Assembly: GCA_949358305.1 (NCBI GenBank)
Contig: OX442321.1
Span: 1,614,001 to 1,674,000 of the forward strand
DNA: 60,000 nucleotides
Source of the DNA: Strigamia acuminata
Taxonomy: Eukaryota > Arthropoda > Chilopoda > Geophilomorpha > Linotaeniidae
Direction: 5' to 3'
Both the position numbers and the translations under genes were made by a program. This document shows positions 43,038 to 53,136 of this stretch, one piece after another (within the stretch, counting starts at the first letter, position 1; every line of letters begins with the position of its first letter). A model generated the notes under the pieces. It saw nothing but the letters and a program-made list of their open reading frames with translations, did not search any database and was not told the DNA's origin.

Positions 43038-44156
43038 ACGTACATGGACCTTGATGTTATCACCAGATCCATTCCCAGCGCTCGTAATCATCTTCATATA
43101 CGACAGGGATCCCCCAAAGTAAATGGATGAGGAGTGCAAGGGAAGAACATCTCGAGTTCGATCGTCTAAATTGATTGATTGGAATCAATGCGAGGGGAAA
43201 CTGAGATTCACCAACGTGGAATCTTTAAAAATGCTTTTTGTTGACTCGAAGAAATAAATAAAATAGAGAAAATACCATTTTTTATTGATTTTTTTCTGTA
43301 TATTGTGAGAAATCCTTTTTTTTTATTTTTTAAATGAATAAAATAAAAGCTGTCTGAACTCATCACTTTTTACTTGTTCATTTTAGGAATTCTGCAGTGC
43401 TGTTCTCATGATTCTTGAATTTTTTCCTTTCTCTTTGAATCCCACTTATTATTAGTGTGCTGTTCTGTTCCCAAGGTCTGCACTTGAAATTTCATTATCC
43501 TCCTTTTGTCATTCTTTTCATTTTTTGTTCCTTTCCTTTCCCCCCCTTATTTCTCCATCTTAATCATCAATATCTGTAAGGAGAAATCATGCCGAGCAAT
43601 AAGATTTATTTTCCATTTTTTTGGATTGCTAGAAAACATGGCTGGAGTGAATTTACTGGAAAAATGGAATTTGAAGATTTCTTTTAATTAAAATTTTTAA
43701 AAAAGGGAATGTGGGTTTTGAAATCAATTTAGTTTAATAAACTAGACTTTATCGTGTGTAAATAGGGTAAAGTTAATTACAGAAAGCAGCTTAGAAGAAT
43801 AAATTTCCAATGTTTCATTTTAACTTGTCACAATGAGTTTGGCTGAAGTGCGGTATATTGCTGCGTGTAGTCAATCAATTTGTTTTGGATTTGGATTTAT
43901 TTATATCTTATGTAAATTGTCAAAAATATTGTATTGGAATTTGAAAAAGTTTATTTCACGTCTCCATTTAATGTAGGAATTGAAATACACCACAAAAAGA
44001 ATAGAAACGACATGTTTCTAGTTGGAAACTAAATGCTGCATGGCGCCTATAAGTTGCCACCGAATTTATAATTTATTAATTTTTTAAAAATTAAATTAAC
44101 ACGACGAAAACACATAAAATTCGCCGAAAAAACTAGATTTTATTAAATTTTAACCC
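43038..44156. other. Intergenic, no supported gene
   Basis: AT-rich. The only notable features are possible polyadenylation signals of the preceding gene near 43252 and 43337. The frame at 43506-43691 has no support. Confidence 0.4.
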
Positions 44157-44184
44157 AAAATCGCGATATCGATATCGCGATTTT
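44157..44184. promoter_or_regulatory. 28-base perfect palindrome centred on TATCGATA (DRE)
   Basis: The 28 bases are identical on both strands, with AAAATCGCGA arms around TATCGATA. In Drosophila TATCGATA is the DRE bound by DREF, and BEAF-32 binds CGATA. It lies about 550 bases before the ATG of the zinc-motif gene and about 60-100 bases before its putative first non-coding exon. Confidence 0.55.
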
Positions 44185-44360
44185 AGATGAAGTAATTTGA
44201 GTGCGAGATTACATTTGTCTCATACTTCCACTTCCTGTTTTTCCGCATCACCGAACCAAGACGGCGACGATTGTCCGAGCACCGAATCCTCGCTAATCTC
44301 GTAAAAACAACGACATCAACGAGAAAACATTAACAGTAAGTTGAGAAATTATAACAATAA

Positions 44361-44684
44361 ACACGTTAAAACGTCCAAAAATTAGAAAACTGTTCAAACA
44401 ATCAAAAAATTCGTAACAAACGAAAATTTTCGAGCAAGAAAATAGTCCGCCGCAAATGTCAAAATAATTCAAGAAAATTCAATATAGTTTTAATATATTT
44501 TTAGTTTACACGTTACACGTCACGTTTACACGTTAGTTTACACGTTAAAACGTCCAAAAATTAGAAAACTGTTGAAACAATAAAAAAATTCTTAACAAAC
44601 GAAAATTTTCGAGCAAGAAAATAGTCCGCCGCAAATGTCGAAATAATTCAACATAAATTTAATATAATTTTAATATATTTTTAG
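44361..44684 (+). repeat. Duplicated 3' intron end (two acceptors) in the 5' UTR intron
   Basis: A block of about 145 bases (44361-44505) is repeated at 44541-44684 with a few differences. Each copy ends in TTTTAATATATTTTTAG, so the duplication carries a complete branch-tract-acceptor set. A donor CA|GTAAGT lies at 44335. Confidence 0.75.
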
Positions 44685-44707
44685 TTTTCTTCCATTTGAG
44701 GCACAAA

Positions 44708-46309
44708 ATGGAGTTTGAAATCGAGAAACCGATAGACCGAACCGGATTTGACGAAATCCACGTCCACGACTGGCCGCTCGTCGTATTCAACGGACTCCGA
44801 CAGACCCTAGACATGGCCGCCGACGATCCGCGCCGTCAAGATTACTGCTCGTGGTGCCGCGGCTTCGGCGGCCAGCGCGTGTTCGTGCCCGACGTCTGCC
44901 CCGGCTGCCGGGGAACATGCCTAGTATCCGTCCGCCAGCAGTACTTCCTAATGGACCGGATGTATCACCGACTGGACGACATCATCTATCCCGATTGGCC
45001 CATCTGGATCGAACGGAAAAACCCGATATTGGGCAGCAAGAGCGGCCAATGGAACAACTTGGATCCAGTAATGTCCGCCAGAGGGCGCATCGTCGAAATC
45101 CGTTTCGACGAAGAACGAAGACGAAATAATCCGGCACTTCCGTCGCGCATCCAGTTCCCGTCGCCGGAAGTGGAGGAAGTATTCAAAGAAATGAAGTTCC
45201 CGCGCCGATATTTTCCGCCGAAACCCGAAACTCCAGTCCGGATTTCGTCCCGATTTTTCCCGCGAAATGCACCCGAGCACCAACCGATCCGAATTTTCGT
45301 GCACACGAGCGAAGAAATCAAGAAACTGTCAATCAAGCCGTACAAACTCGCGGCGCCCAAGCCGTACGATTGTTACAAACCGTACGCGAAGTACGAACGG
45401 AAATCGGACGATTCCGACAAGCGAAGCGAGGAAACGACGCCGGAAATGTCCGAAAACGGTCGCAAAAATCCCGACCCGTCCGAAAACGGTGCGAAAAATC
45501 CCGATCCGTCCGACAGCGACGCGAAAAATTCCTCGTGGTCCGAAAAAGATCCGAAAATTTCCTCCTGGTCCGAAAAAGATCCGAAAATTCACTCGTGGTC
45601 CGAAAAAGACCCGAAAAATTTCCCGTGGTCCGAAAAAGAAGCGAAATATTCATTTTCGTCGTCCGAGCAGACGTCGAACGCCGACCCGTCCGAAACCGAC
45701 ACGAAAAATTGGTTTACGCGCGAAATGGAGCCGAAACACTTGCAGTACGAATTACTGGACCGATTCAAGACGCTCAAGCACCAGGAACATCAAATGCAAG
45801 ACGCTTTGAGGATGATGCGCGAGGAGCGTCACGTACTCTCGTCCAAGCTGAACGATCCGAATTTGGCGCGCGAAGAGCTGATGCGCGGCGAAGAGTGTTT
45901 GATGGCGTACCAGGAGAAGATCGTGTCGCTGCAGCGCGAATTGGCCAAAGTGGTCGGAGCGTTGTCCGCCGCGCCGCTGCCCGCGTCGGAAAACATCCCG
46001 GAGGTGGCGCAGTGCTCCGGCGAGGGAGAGGCGATTGTTACGCCGAGCGAGATGTCGGCGCCCGAGATACGATTCACTCAAGTGCGAAGTTTTGTCGTGC
46101 GACGGAGCAAGGACGAGTGCGATTGGGATGTTGGCGGGAGATGCGTGAAGCTAGCGGGAGAACGATACTTGGATGGGAAAGTCGACGGGTTGTTGACGGC
46201 CGAGGATGTTGTCGTTGGAATGACGCTCGCATCGGATCAAGCCATGTTTAATTTGCTCAAGGTTCGGTCAGATTCGCGGATGAAAATCGTACGAGATAAA
46301 AATGTTTAA
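44708..46309 (+). CDS. Unknown protein with DnaJ-like Cys motif and acidic 12-residue repeats
   Basis: 533 residues from ATG 44708, the first ATG after the putative 5' UTR acceptor; uninterrupted CDS. Residues about 47-71 contain CSWCRGFGG ... CPGCRGTC, two CxxCxGxG-type knuckles like half of a DnaJ zinc-binding region; no J domain is present. The middle (about residues 225-325) is low-complexity, with four or five copies of a unit like SEKDPKxxSW and related PSENGAKN forms. A helical coiled-coil segment (about 355-425: FKTLKHQEHQMQDALRMMREE..., ELAKVV) follows, then an acidic linker and a C-terminal domain with DWDVGGRCVKL. The family is not recognised. A scaffold or co-chaperone-like role is possible. 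High GC and codon regularity support coding. Confidence 0.8.
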   Translation: MEFEIEKPIDRTGFDEIHVHDWPLVVFNGLRQTLDMAADDPRRQDYCSWCRGFGGQRVFVPDVCPGCRGTCLVSVRQQYFLMDRMYHRLDDIIYPDWPIWIERKNPILGSKSGQWNNLDPVMSARGRIVEIRFDEERRRNNPALPSRIQFPSPEVEEVFKEMKFPRRYFPPKPETPVRISSRFFPRNAPEHQPIRIFVHTSEEIKKLSIKPYKLAAPKPYDCYKPYAKYERKSDDSDKRSEETTPEMSENGRKNPDPSENGAKNPDPSDSDAKNSSWSEKDPKISSWSEKDPKIHSWSEKDPKNFPWSEKEAKYSFSSSEQTSNADPSETDTKNWFTREMEPKHLQYELLDRFKTLKHQEHQMQDALRMMREERHVLSSKLNDPNLAREELMRGEECLMAYQEKIVSLQRELAKVVGALSAAPLPASENIPEVAQCSGEGEAIVTPSEMSAPEIRFTQVRSFVVRRSKDECDWDVGGRCVKLAGERYLDGKVDGLLTAEDVVVGMTLASDQAMFNLLKVRSDSRMKIVRDKNV

Positions 46310-46990
46310 TATTTTTGACGGTTTTGCTGATTTTATGTTGATTTTATGTTGATTTTGTTGATTTTATGTTGATTTTTTTTAAATTCGAGCGATGTCCGCA
46401 AGACGTCGTACATCGTCAGTTTTATATTTATTTTAAGAAAAGTTTTCGACTGTTTTTATAATTATTTTAGAATTTTTCTTTTGTTTTTTTGTGCTAAAAT
46501 GGAAAGATAGACGCCATTTTCTGTAAATTGTGTAAATTATGACACATTTGATGTCTCGACGAAAAGCAGACATTTTGTATAATTTGTTTAATTTAAATTT
46601 TATTAAAACTAAGTTTTGTACGTTGTAAGAAAACCGTTTTTATTTTTTTTTTTTATTAGGCATAAAGATTAGTATTTTCATTTCCGGAAAATGGCTGCTT
46701 AGGTAAGTGCGGGATCAACTTTCTGCCGGAAATGAAACGTCGTTTCCATTTAGCCCTCGGATTTCTTATATTTTTTTGACACTGCTTCATGAGAAAATCA
46801 GCACTCAGCAGCAACGGAAAGTTCGAAATCCAACGAATAAAAGCATCAACATAATATTTTCCTTTTATTTCGCCGAGTACGATGACGCGAAACAATGTCG
46901 AATTAATTTGTTTAGTTTTTCATTTCCAAACCGCCATTTTATAAATTATTTTCCTACAGCTCAACCTAACGAGAATTTGTATAATTAAAA
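46310..46990. other. 3' untranslated and intergenic sequence
   Basis: Begins with repeats of GATTTTATGTT (46330-46375) after the stop. No clear gene. Frames at 46656-46988 lack support. Confidence 0.4.
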
Positions 46991-47186
46991 CATCCAATTT
47001 CGCGCCAATCGACATCGGTATAGAACAAAGAAAATGGCGGTTTCGGCGTCGGTCGTTAGACTCTTTACGAGCAAAAATCGGTAATTTTTCGACCATTACG
47101 ATCGAATTTAGACGAAACACGGTACCAGTATCACTCACCCATAAAATTAATCAACATATAAATTTAAATCGTAATTTCTGTCGCAG

Positions 47187-47311
47187 ATGTAATCATCAAA
47201 CGAGAAATCACCGAATCACGTGACACCGTTTACTTCAGTCAAACATTTGCAAATGTCGTCCAGGGAACTATCAACGAAGGTAAACACCATTTACAGGTTC
47301 AATAAGTGAAT
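47187..47311 (+). CDS. Candidate terminal exon of a small plus-strand gene
   Basis: After a TTCTGTCGCAG acceptor a frame of about 40 codons (VIIKREITESRDTVYFSQTF...) runs to a stop near 47311 and looks coding. A possible first exon with ATG at 47034 (MAVSASVVRLFTSKN, mitochondrial-presequence-like) precedes a GTAATT donor, but its phase does not match this frame. The gene model is unresolved. It is convergent with the WAP gene. Confidence 0.25.
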
Positions 47312-47431
47312 TAATAGAATAACTGCACCCCGCAGACATTTTTCCCAAACGTTTTTAATCCGTTTTTCAAAGAAAATACAACAAATTTCAAAACAAAATC
47401 CAAAAAATCAAAAAAATAAAAATATATCTGT

Positions 47432-47781
47432 TCAGTGCAGTTTCTCTATCGATGTTTCCATCACTCGCAAACTCCACTTGCATTGCGGGATCCCTGAAAT
47501 ATCGGAACAGCACAACATTCCAGGTCCGCAATCAGGGTTTTCGCTGCAATCAATGCTCCCCACTTGCTCATCGCTCACTTCAGGACAAAACAAGTCTAAA
47601 ATACAAAATATTAAATTAATATTAACATTAATATTTATATTAATATTAATATTAAACTACCTGATGTTAAGTCGTCGACATGTCCCTCTGGTTTATCCAA
47701 ATTGTTGTCCAGTGCTTTCTGCTGAGCTGGACTGACAAAAGAGAGGAGAAACAAAGAAGCAAAAGCAGTGGCAAAACTCAT
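47432..47781 (-). CDS. Secreted single WAP-domain protein
   Basis: Two exons, 47781-47661 and 47595-47432, join in phase (GT..AG) to 94 residues. The first encodes a signal peptide (MSFATAFASLFLLSFVSPAQ, cleavage likely after SPA) and a short acidic linker. The second carries a four-disulfide-core pattern: FCPEV ... IDC SENPDC GPGMLCC SDISGIPQC. WAP domains in arthropods are typically protease inhibitors or antibacterial (crustin-like) peptides. Only six of the eight usual cysteines are present. The missing two correspond to Cys2 and Cys7, which normally bond to each other, so the loss is coherent. The N-terminal acidic linker lacks the Gly- or Cys-rich region of type I/II crustins. The protein is very short, with a C-terminal tail after the domain. 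Confidence 0.75.
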
Positions 47782-47994
47782 GTCTTGTTTGCTTGGATTT
47801 GTGATGTAAATTACACCTGTTTGAGAATGTCACGGTTGCATGAGGTCATGAGGAAGTGGGAAATGGGTGAGGTAATGGCTAAATGATCATTAATCAAGTG
47901 AGACGTTTCTTGGAACTTTAACTTGCAATTTTTCTTGAGTAGTTTGACAAGGGCTGGAATTTACTCTGCAATTTAAGGCTTAGAATTTGACACA

Positions 47995-48227
47995 CCGTAT
48001 TTTATCGATTAAGAGCCGCGGCTTTTATTCAAAACTGCAATTTTTGTCAGCAATTACAGTTTTGGTTTTTCTTTTTTTACATTTGTTTAATTTAACAAAC
48101 GAAGTCTGAACGTCACGAACGAAGCGTATGTTTATCATTTGTGAGGTTAAACACGAAAACAATACCGTTTTTTTTTGCAAAAGTACGGTCTACTATTCGA
48201 GAGCGACTCTTAATCGATAAAATACGG
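47995..48227. mobile_element. MITE family M2
   Basis: 233 bases with inverted ends CCGTATTTTATCGATTAAGAG and the complement; TA follows the right end and CA (a mutated TA) precedes the left. A truncated relative (CGTATTTCTTCGATTAAAAG) is at about 50612-50700. Confidence 0.8.
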
Positions 48228-48229
48228 TA

Positions 48230-48945
48230 AATCTGATAGTTTTTGATGGGTTTTTCGATGATTTGTGATGGTTTTTGATGATTTTTCGGTGATTTTTGCT
48301 AGTTGTTGATGGTTTTCGATTATTTTCGATGGTTTTTCGATTATTTTCGATGGTTTTTCGATTATTTTCGATGGTTTTTCGATTATTTTCGATGGTTTTT
48401 CGATTATTTTCGATGGTTTTTCGATTATTTTCGATGGTTTTTCGATTATTTTCGATGGTTTTTCGATTATTTTCGATGGTTTTTCGATTATTTTCGATGG
48501 TTTTTCGATTATTTTCGCTAGGTTTTGATGGTTTTTCGATTATTTGTGATGATTTTTGATATTTTTTCGATGATTTTTGCTAGTTTTTGATGGTTTTTCG
48601 ATTATTTTTGCTAGTTGTTGATGGTTTTTCGATTATTTGCGATAGTTTTTCGATTATTTTCGATAATTTTTCGATTATTTTTGCTAGTTGTTGATGGTTT
48701 TCGATTATTTTAGCTAGTTTTTGATGGTTTTTAGATTATTTTTGATGGTTTTTAGATTATTTTCTATGGTTTTTCGATTATTTTCGATAGTTTTTCGATT
48801 AATTTTGCTTGTTTTTGATAGTTTTTTTGATTATTTTTGCTAGTTTTTGATGGTTTTTCGATTATTTTTTCTAGTTTTAGATGGTTTTTCGATTAATTTT
48901 GCTCGTTTTTAATGGTTTTTGATTATTTCTGCATGGTTTGCAGGC
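48230..48945 (+). repeat. 21-base minisatellite
   Basis: Unit GATGGTTTTTCGATTATTTTC. About nine perfect copies at 48328-48517, flanked on both sides by diverged copies to about 48945. Because 21 is a multiple of 3, two frames stay open through it (48296-48559 and 48303-48521); these are artefacts of the repeat. Confidence 0.95.
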
Positions 48946-49534
48946 ATTCTAGCGAGGTGTTGCTAAAATACTTGGGATTATTTTGCCAAGTTTGTTGAAA
49001 TAGTTTTTGTGCATCACTCGCTCGTGCTTTCTTTAAGGGCTCGCACAAGATTTATTCTGCCCTTATTACAGTGGTAAATTATAGGGGTCAATCGATTTGC
49101 CATTGGCTATCTGACTTGGATGCTGTAAAAGGTGATATACAGTGAACGCTTGACCAACTTATCAAATCTTGGAGATGTGTATACACTGAAAGAACGCTAT
49201 TTTTTTTTCTTCTTCACTAATGGACACCACTCATAAATTTCCTCTTAATGTTGTTTTAATGTTAAAGAGTGGAAAACTGATTTTCTAAATTTATTAATTT
49301 ATTCATGATATATTTTTGAAAAAAAATTAAATTAGGTAAAGAATTTTTTTTTTAAAATGTATAAATCATTTTTAATGTTGGATATAGAAATTAGCATCCA
49401 TTTATTATGTGGTTTTGATTTGCAAAAGAATCACGATGCAAAGGCTGCTTGAAAGGTGGCATTTATCAATGTAAATAGAAAAGCTTCCCCTGAATAAGGG
49501 TTGATGCTTCTCTGCACATTAATAAATTCTTCTA
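48946..49534. other. Intergenic, no supported gene
   Basis: AT-rich with T-runs near 49200. Nothing recognisable. Confidence 0.4.
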
Positions 49535-49684
49535 CAGTTCGTGCCCGGTATCTTGATGCTAAATTCGTTCTGCGCATCCCATTTCGCGCAGACAAGGCTA
49601 GGCTTAATAGTGCTAAATAATAACTGGAATTAGAAAATTGTCTGCGCAGTATGAATTTAGCATCAAGATACCGGGCGCAAACTG
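49535..49684. mobile_element. MITE family M3, short hairpin copy
   Basis: 150 bases flanked by TA. Inverted ends CAGTT(C/T)G(T/C)GCCCGGTATC extending through TTGATGCTAAATTCGT. A longer relative is at 51017-51343. Confidence 0.88.
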
Positions 49685-50039
49685 TAATGTGTTTTAATGA
49701 AAAAGATAGATGTATATCATTAAAAATTAAAAAAAAAATTAGAAAATTAAATAAAAAAATTTGGATGGTTAAAAAACACTACATCAAAAAGTGTACTTGA
49801 AATAAGAAGAAAATTATGATAGCAAAAAATGAAATAAACTTCAAATAAATAAAAAAAAAAAATTGTTTTTTGACTCTCGCTTGAAACTAGAAATATAAAA
49901 TTACAATTAAAATTTTAAAAAAATTTTTTTTGTGGTTTATTAAATTTAAAGACTTTACTTATGTAGAAAAACTATTTGGTTTGTTTTTGTTAAGTGCATT
50001 CAAACTTCAAAAGACAAATTTACTTCTTCAAACAGAATA

Positions 50040-50337
50040 CCGTACCGCCCCGTTTAAACGCCCGGGTTCAATAAAGCACTGGCCCCGTTTTAGCGCCGGG
50101 CAGTCATCGGCGATTCACTGAATTGGCCCCGGCCCCGAATAAGCGCCGGGTACCCAAAAATCACCGATTTTTTTGTAAAAAATCTGTGATTTTGGCCGAA
50201 AAATCGCCATTTTTTGCAACAAATCGGCGATTTTTCGGTTATGCGCCGGGTTCAATTTAACGCCGGGTTTCAAATTGGCGCCGGGAAAGCGGTTGGAAAA
50301 AAATTAAATGCCCAGGCGTTTAAACGGGGCGGTACGG
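50040..50337. mobile_element. MITE family M4, GC-rich ends
   Basis: 298 bases flanked by TA. Inverted ends CCGTACCGCCCCGTTTAAAC. The interior has at least five GCGCCGGG-type cores in the two arms and a central hairpin built from AAAAATC(A/G)CCGATTTTT-like pieces. Confidence 0.9.
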
Positions 50338-50700
50338 TATGACAGTTTTTAGTTTGACATTACATCTCTGAGAAGTCGACTTGAAAGAATTCAAATAAGA
50401 GGATTACAATTAAGCGAAATTGAAGTCACTTCTTCAATTCCTAGAAGTGACTTATCTCTTCTGCACCTGCTGTTGGCTATTGTTACCAAATGTTGTAGGC
50501 AGACATCTTTTTAGCTTAATTCAGTTTGTGGCGTGTCCAATCGAGAATTCACTTTCTTAAGTGATTCAAGGAGAAGACAATTTCTTTTCTGAAGTTAGAA
50601 TGCATCTAGCGTATTTCTTCGATTAAAAGTCGCAGCTTATAATTGCAAACGCAATTTTTTACCACGACCTGTAATCGAGGACGACTTTGCCGACATAATA

Positions 50701-51496
50701 CACAGTTTGCGGCAGGTACTTTTCCCTTATAAAAACCCGCGTTAAGCCTATAAGTATAGTGGAGCTTATACTATAACTGAAAATAGCGTAGCCAATCCGG
50801 TAGTTTTCCACTATATATTTACGTCACTGACTAAAAATCTGGATTAGCATTGACCTCTTTCGCCGCCATTTTGAATTCTTCGCGAAGCACATGTTACGGT
50901 TTATCTAATTGTGTGTGCTTTTAATTCTTTTAAATTCACAATAATAAAGTTGCAGCATTGTATTGCAACCGTTAAAAACAGGAATTCTCTCTTTTTATGC
51001 GAATGAGACATTACTAAAGTTTGTGCACGGTATCTTGATGCTAAATTCGTACTGCGAATCCCATTCTGCGCAGACGGTTTTCTAATTCCAGTTGTTATTT
51101 TGCAGTATTAAGCCTATTATTAGGCCTAATAATGTTTAAATAAAGTAAATAAACAACAACAAACTCATCATTAAAAGTAATTTACACCATATGACCAAAA
51201 TATTATTGTTTATTTACTTTATTTTAGCATTATTAGGCCTAATAATAGGCTTAATACTGCAAAATAACAACTGGAATTAGAAAATCGTGTCCGCAGAATG
51301 GGATGCGCAGTACGAATTTAGCATCAAGATATCGTGCGTTGACTATAGTTTCGGTAATCACGTGACATGTATAAGGGTTAACTCTAATTTTATAACTATA
51401 ACTTAAAACTTTGACTGCAACCCACTTTTACCTTACACTAAATATAGTGTAAAAAATGTCATAATTGTAAGGGAAAAGTACCTGCCGCAAACTTCG
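50701..51496. mobile_element. MITE family M5 with nested M3 copy
   Basis: 796 bases flanked by TA. Inverted ends with AGTTTGCGGCAGGTACTTTT and then CCCTTA. The first bases resemble family M1 (AGTTTGCGG). Another inverted-repeat element (51017-51343) lies inside it. Confidence 0.87.
51017..51343. mobile_element. MITE family M3, long hairpin copy nested in M5
   Basis: About 327 bases in which nearly the whole sequence folds on itself: AAGTTTGTGCACGGTATC..., then TTGATGCTAAATTCGTACTGCG, CTAATTCCAGTTGTTATTTTGC and AGGCCTAATAAT each recur inverted around a loop of about 60 bases. Its ends match those of the 150-base copy at 49535. Confidence 0.85.
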
Positions 51497-52123
51497 TATT
51501 CTCTGACAACATCGTAATAAATACAAATAAATACAAAACGAGCGTTATATTTGCGTAAAATATCCGCCTCGTAATTTTCGCATTTGCACCATTAGCTAAC
51601 TTTAAATGACGCCCAATATAAAGATTGAATTAATTTTCCAGTGCAGCAAGCACCGACCTAATTCGCTGGCTGCAAAAGGCTGCAACACATGCGACTAATC
51701 TCGCCTATTTAAGTGACAGCTGCTTGATGCCACCTTCCAATACTCGCATGGTCTAACCGGATATGCAAATTTTAACTTTTGCCTCGGCATCGTTTTTTTT
51801 TCACGATTCGCTGCTTAGTTGTCGTTTAACTTGTTGACTTTAAAGTCCGATTGACGTGGCGGCTTTGCTGGCACTAAATTGCGATTGGAATCTTTTAATT
51901 GGCATTGGCAATAAATTAGGTTAGATTGGTATCGGTGGAAGTGAAGGTGGGATGTTGGCGCAATAGGCTTAAAGAGCATTGAGCAGTTTGTGCCAGTCAT
52001 TGACATTTATGGAGGTGGGGAATTTTGTTGCTCGCACGTGCACACATCTTTGACCTTAGACACACAGTGCAAGTTGTGTTTGAGCACATAAAAGTGGAGT
52101 AACAACACATTTTTGCTTCAACG
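51497..52123. other. Intergenic, no supported gene
   Basis: Moderate AT content. No exon set or RNA gene was recognised. The minus frame at 51815-52006 lacks support. Confidence 0.4.
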
Positions 52124-53086
52124 TGTGCTGCGATCCGGGTTTTTATCCACTTAATTTCTAATAAATTAAGCAGAAACCGCAGGTGAATGCTTTACAAGAC
52201 TTATATCGCGGCCGAAACTTGTCTAGGGTTAAGTTTACGGAAATAGGAATAAAAAGACAGTTTATTATGGTAATAAAAATCACACAAATGTTTTATTCGA
52301 TAAATTACAATATATACTAATTATGATTATGAATATCACAGAATAAAATGAGCGGGAAACAATGAAACAAAGGAAGGGCTTGCAACGACTGTTGCAAGCT
52401 ACAAAGCGTCAGAAATGGCGCTTAAACAACTTGAAGTTGTTAGGCGAAGGCAAATTGTCTTCGTTCTACGAACTCACGAACGATGGTCGAAGACGATGGT
52501 TCTCGTGGGCTCCTTCTACGGCTCGTGCGACGGCTCGGCGGCGGTGGTTGACGGCTGTAGGCGTCCGGCTTTCGTACGATGGCGGTGGCTGTCGTTCGCG
52601 CAACAGCGACGGCGATGGTTCACGATCGTCGGGAATCTTCTCTTCTCGATTGCTGGAATTAGCGACGGCTAATTCAAGCAGGATTGCTGGCTTTGTGCGT
52701 TTGATACACAAAGATAGCAGGTGAAACTGAGTTACAACGGTCCTCTATCAATACTTTTCTTTCAGGAGCAAAAGCAGTGATGTTGAGGTTGTTGTTGTAT
52801 TTTTCAGAGTCCCGATTTGAGCCAAGACGCGAGCCCAGCACGCTTCAATATTGCGCAGAAAACCTGCGCACTTAGCTCAAATGGGTGCAACTAGTGGTTA
52901 TTACACCATATTGCACCATAACGGCTAATAACCGTTTTCACCCCGGACAACCTGGGGTGATATGTGCCTAGAGAGGATTTCTCCCCTCGGTCACATGATC
53001 TGACTTGGCGTGTGCCACAGTCAAATTAATTAGAAGATAATTAATTTAATCTTCTAAGTTGGTGAATATTTTGAGATCACCACACA
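52124..53086 (-). repeat. Gypsy-2 3' LTR
   Basis: 963 bases. The minus strand begins TGTGTGGTGATCTC right after the polypurine tract and ends GGATCGCAGCACA (TG..CA). An antisense frame of 120 codons (52362-52724, Arg-rich) lies within it; no function is evident. A fragment related to the LTR's U5 end occurs at about 42030-42185. Confidence 0.75.
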
Positions 53087-53136
53087 TCCCCCCATTTAAG
53101 ACGAATCTTACATGGAGAGAAAATGAACGAACCAAT

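Noticed and set aside
47280-47297. 17-base GT..AG segment that would change the end of the candidate exon
   Set aside because: Far too short for an intron, and the unspliced frame also ends cleanly a few codons later.
48296-48559. ORFs of 87 and 72 codons with a repeated RLFSMVF or YFRWFFD motif
   Set aside because: They are read-through of a 21-base minisatellite, whose length is a multiple of three.
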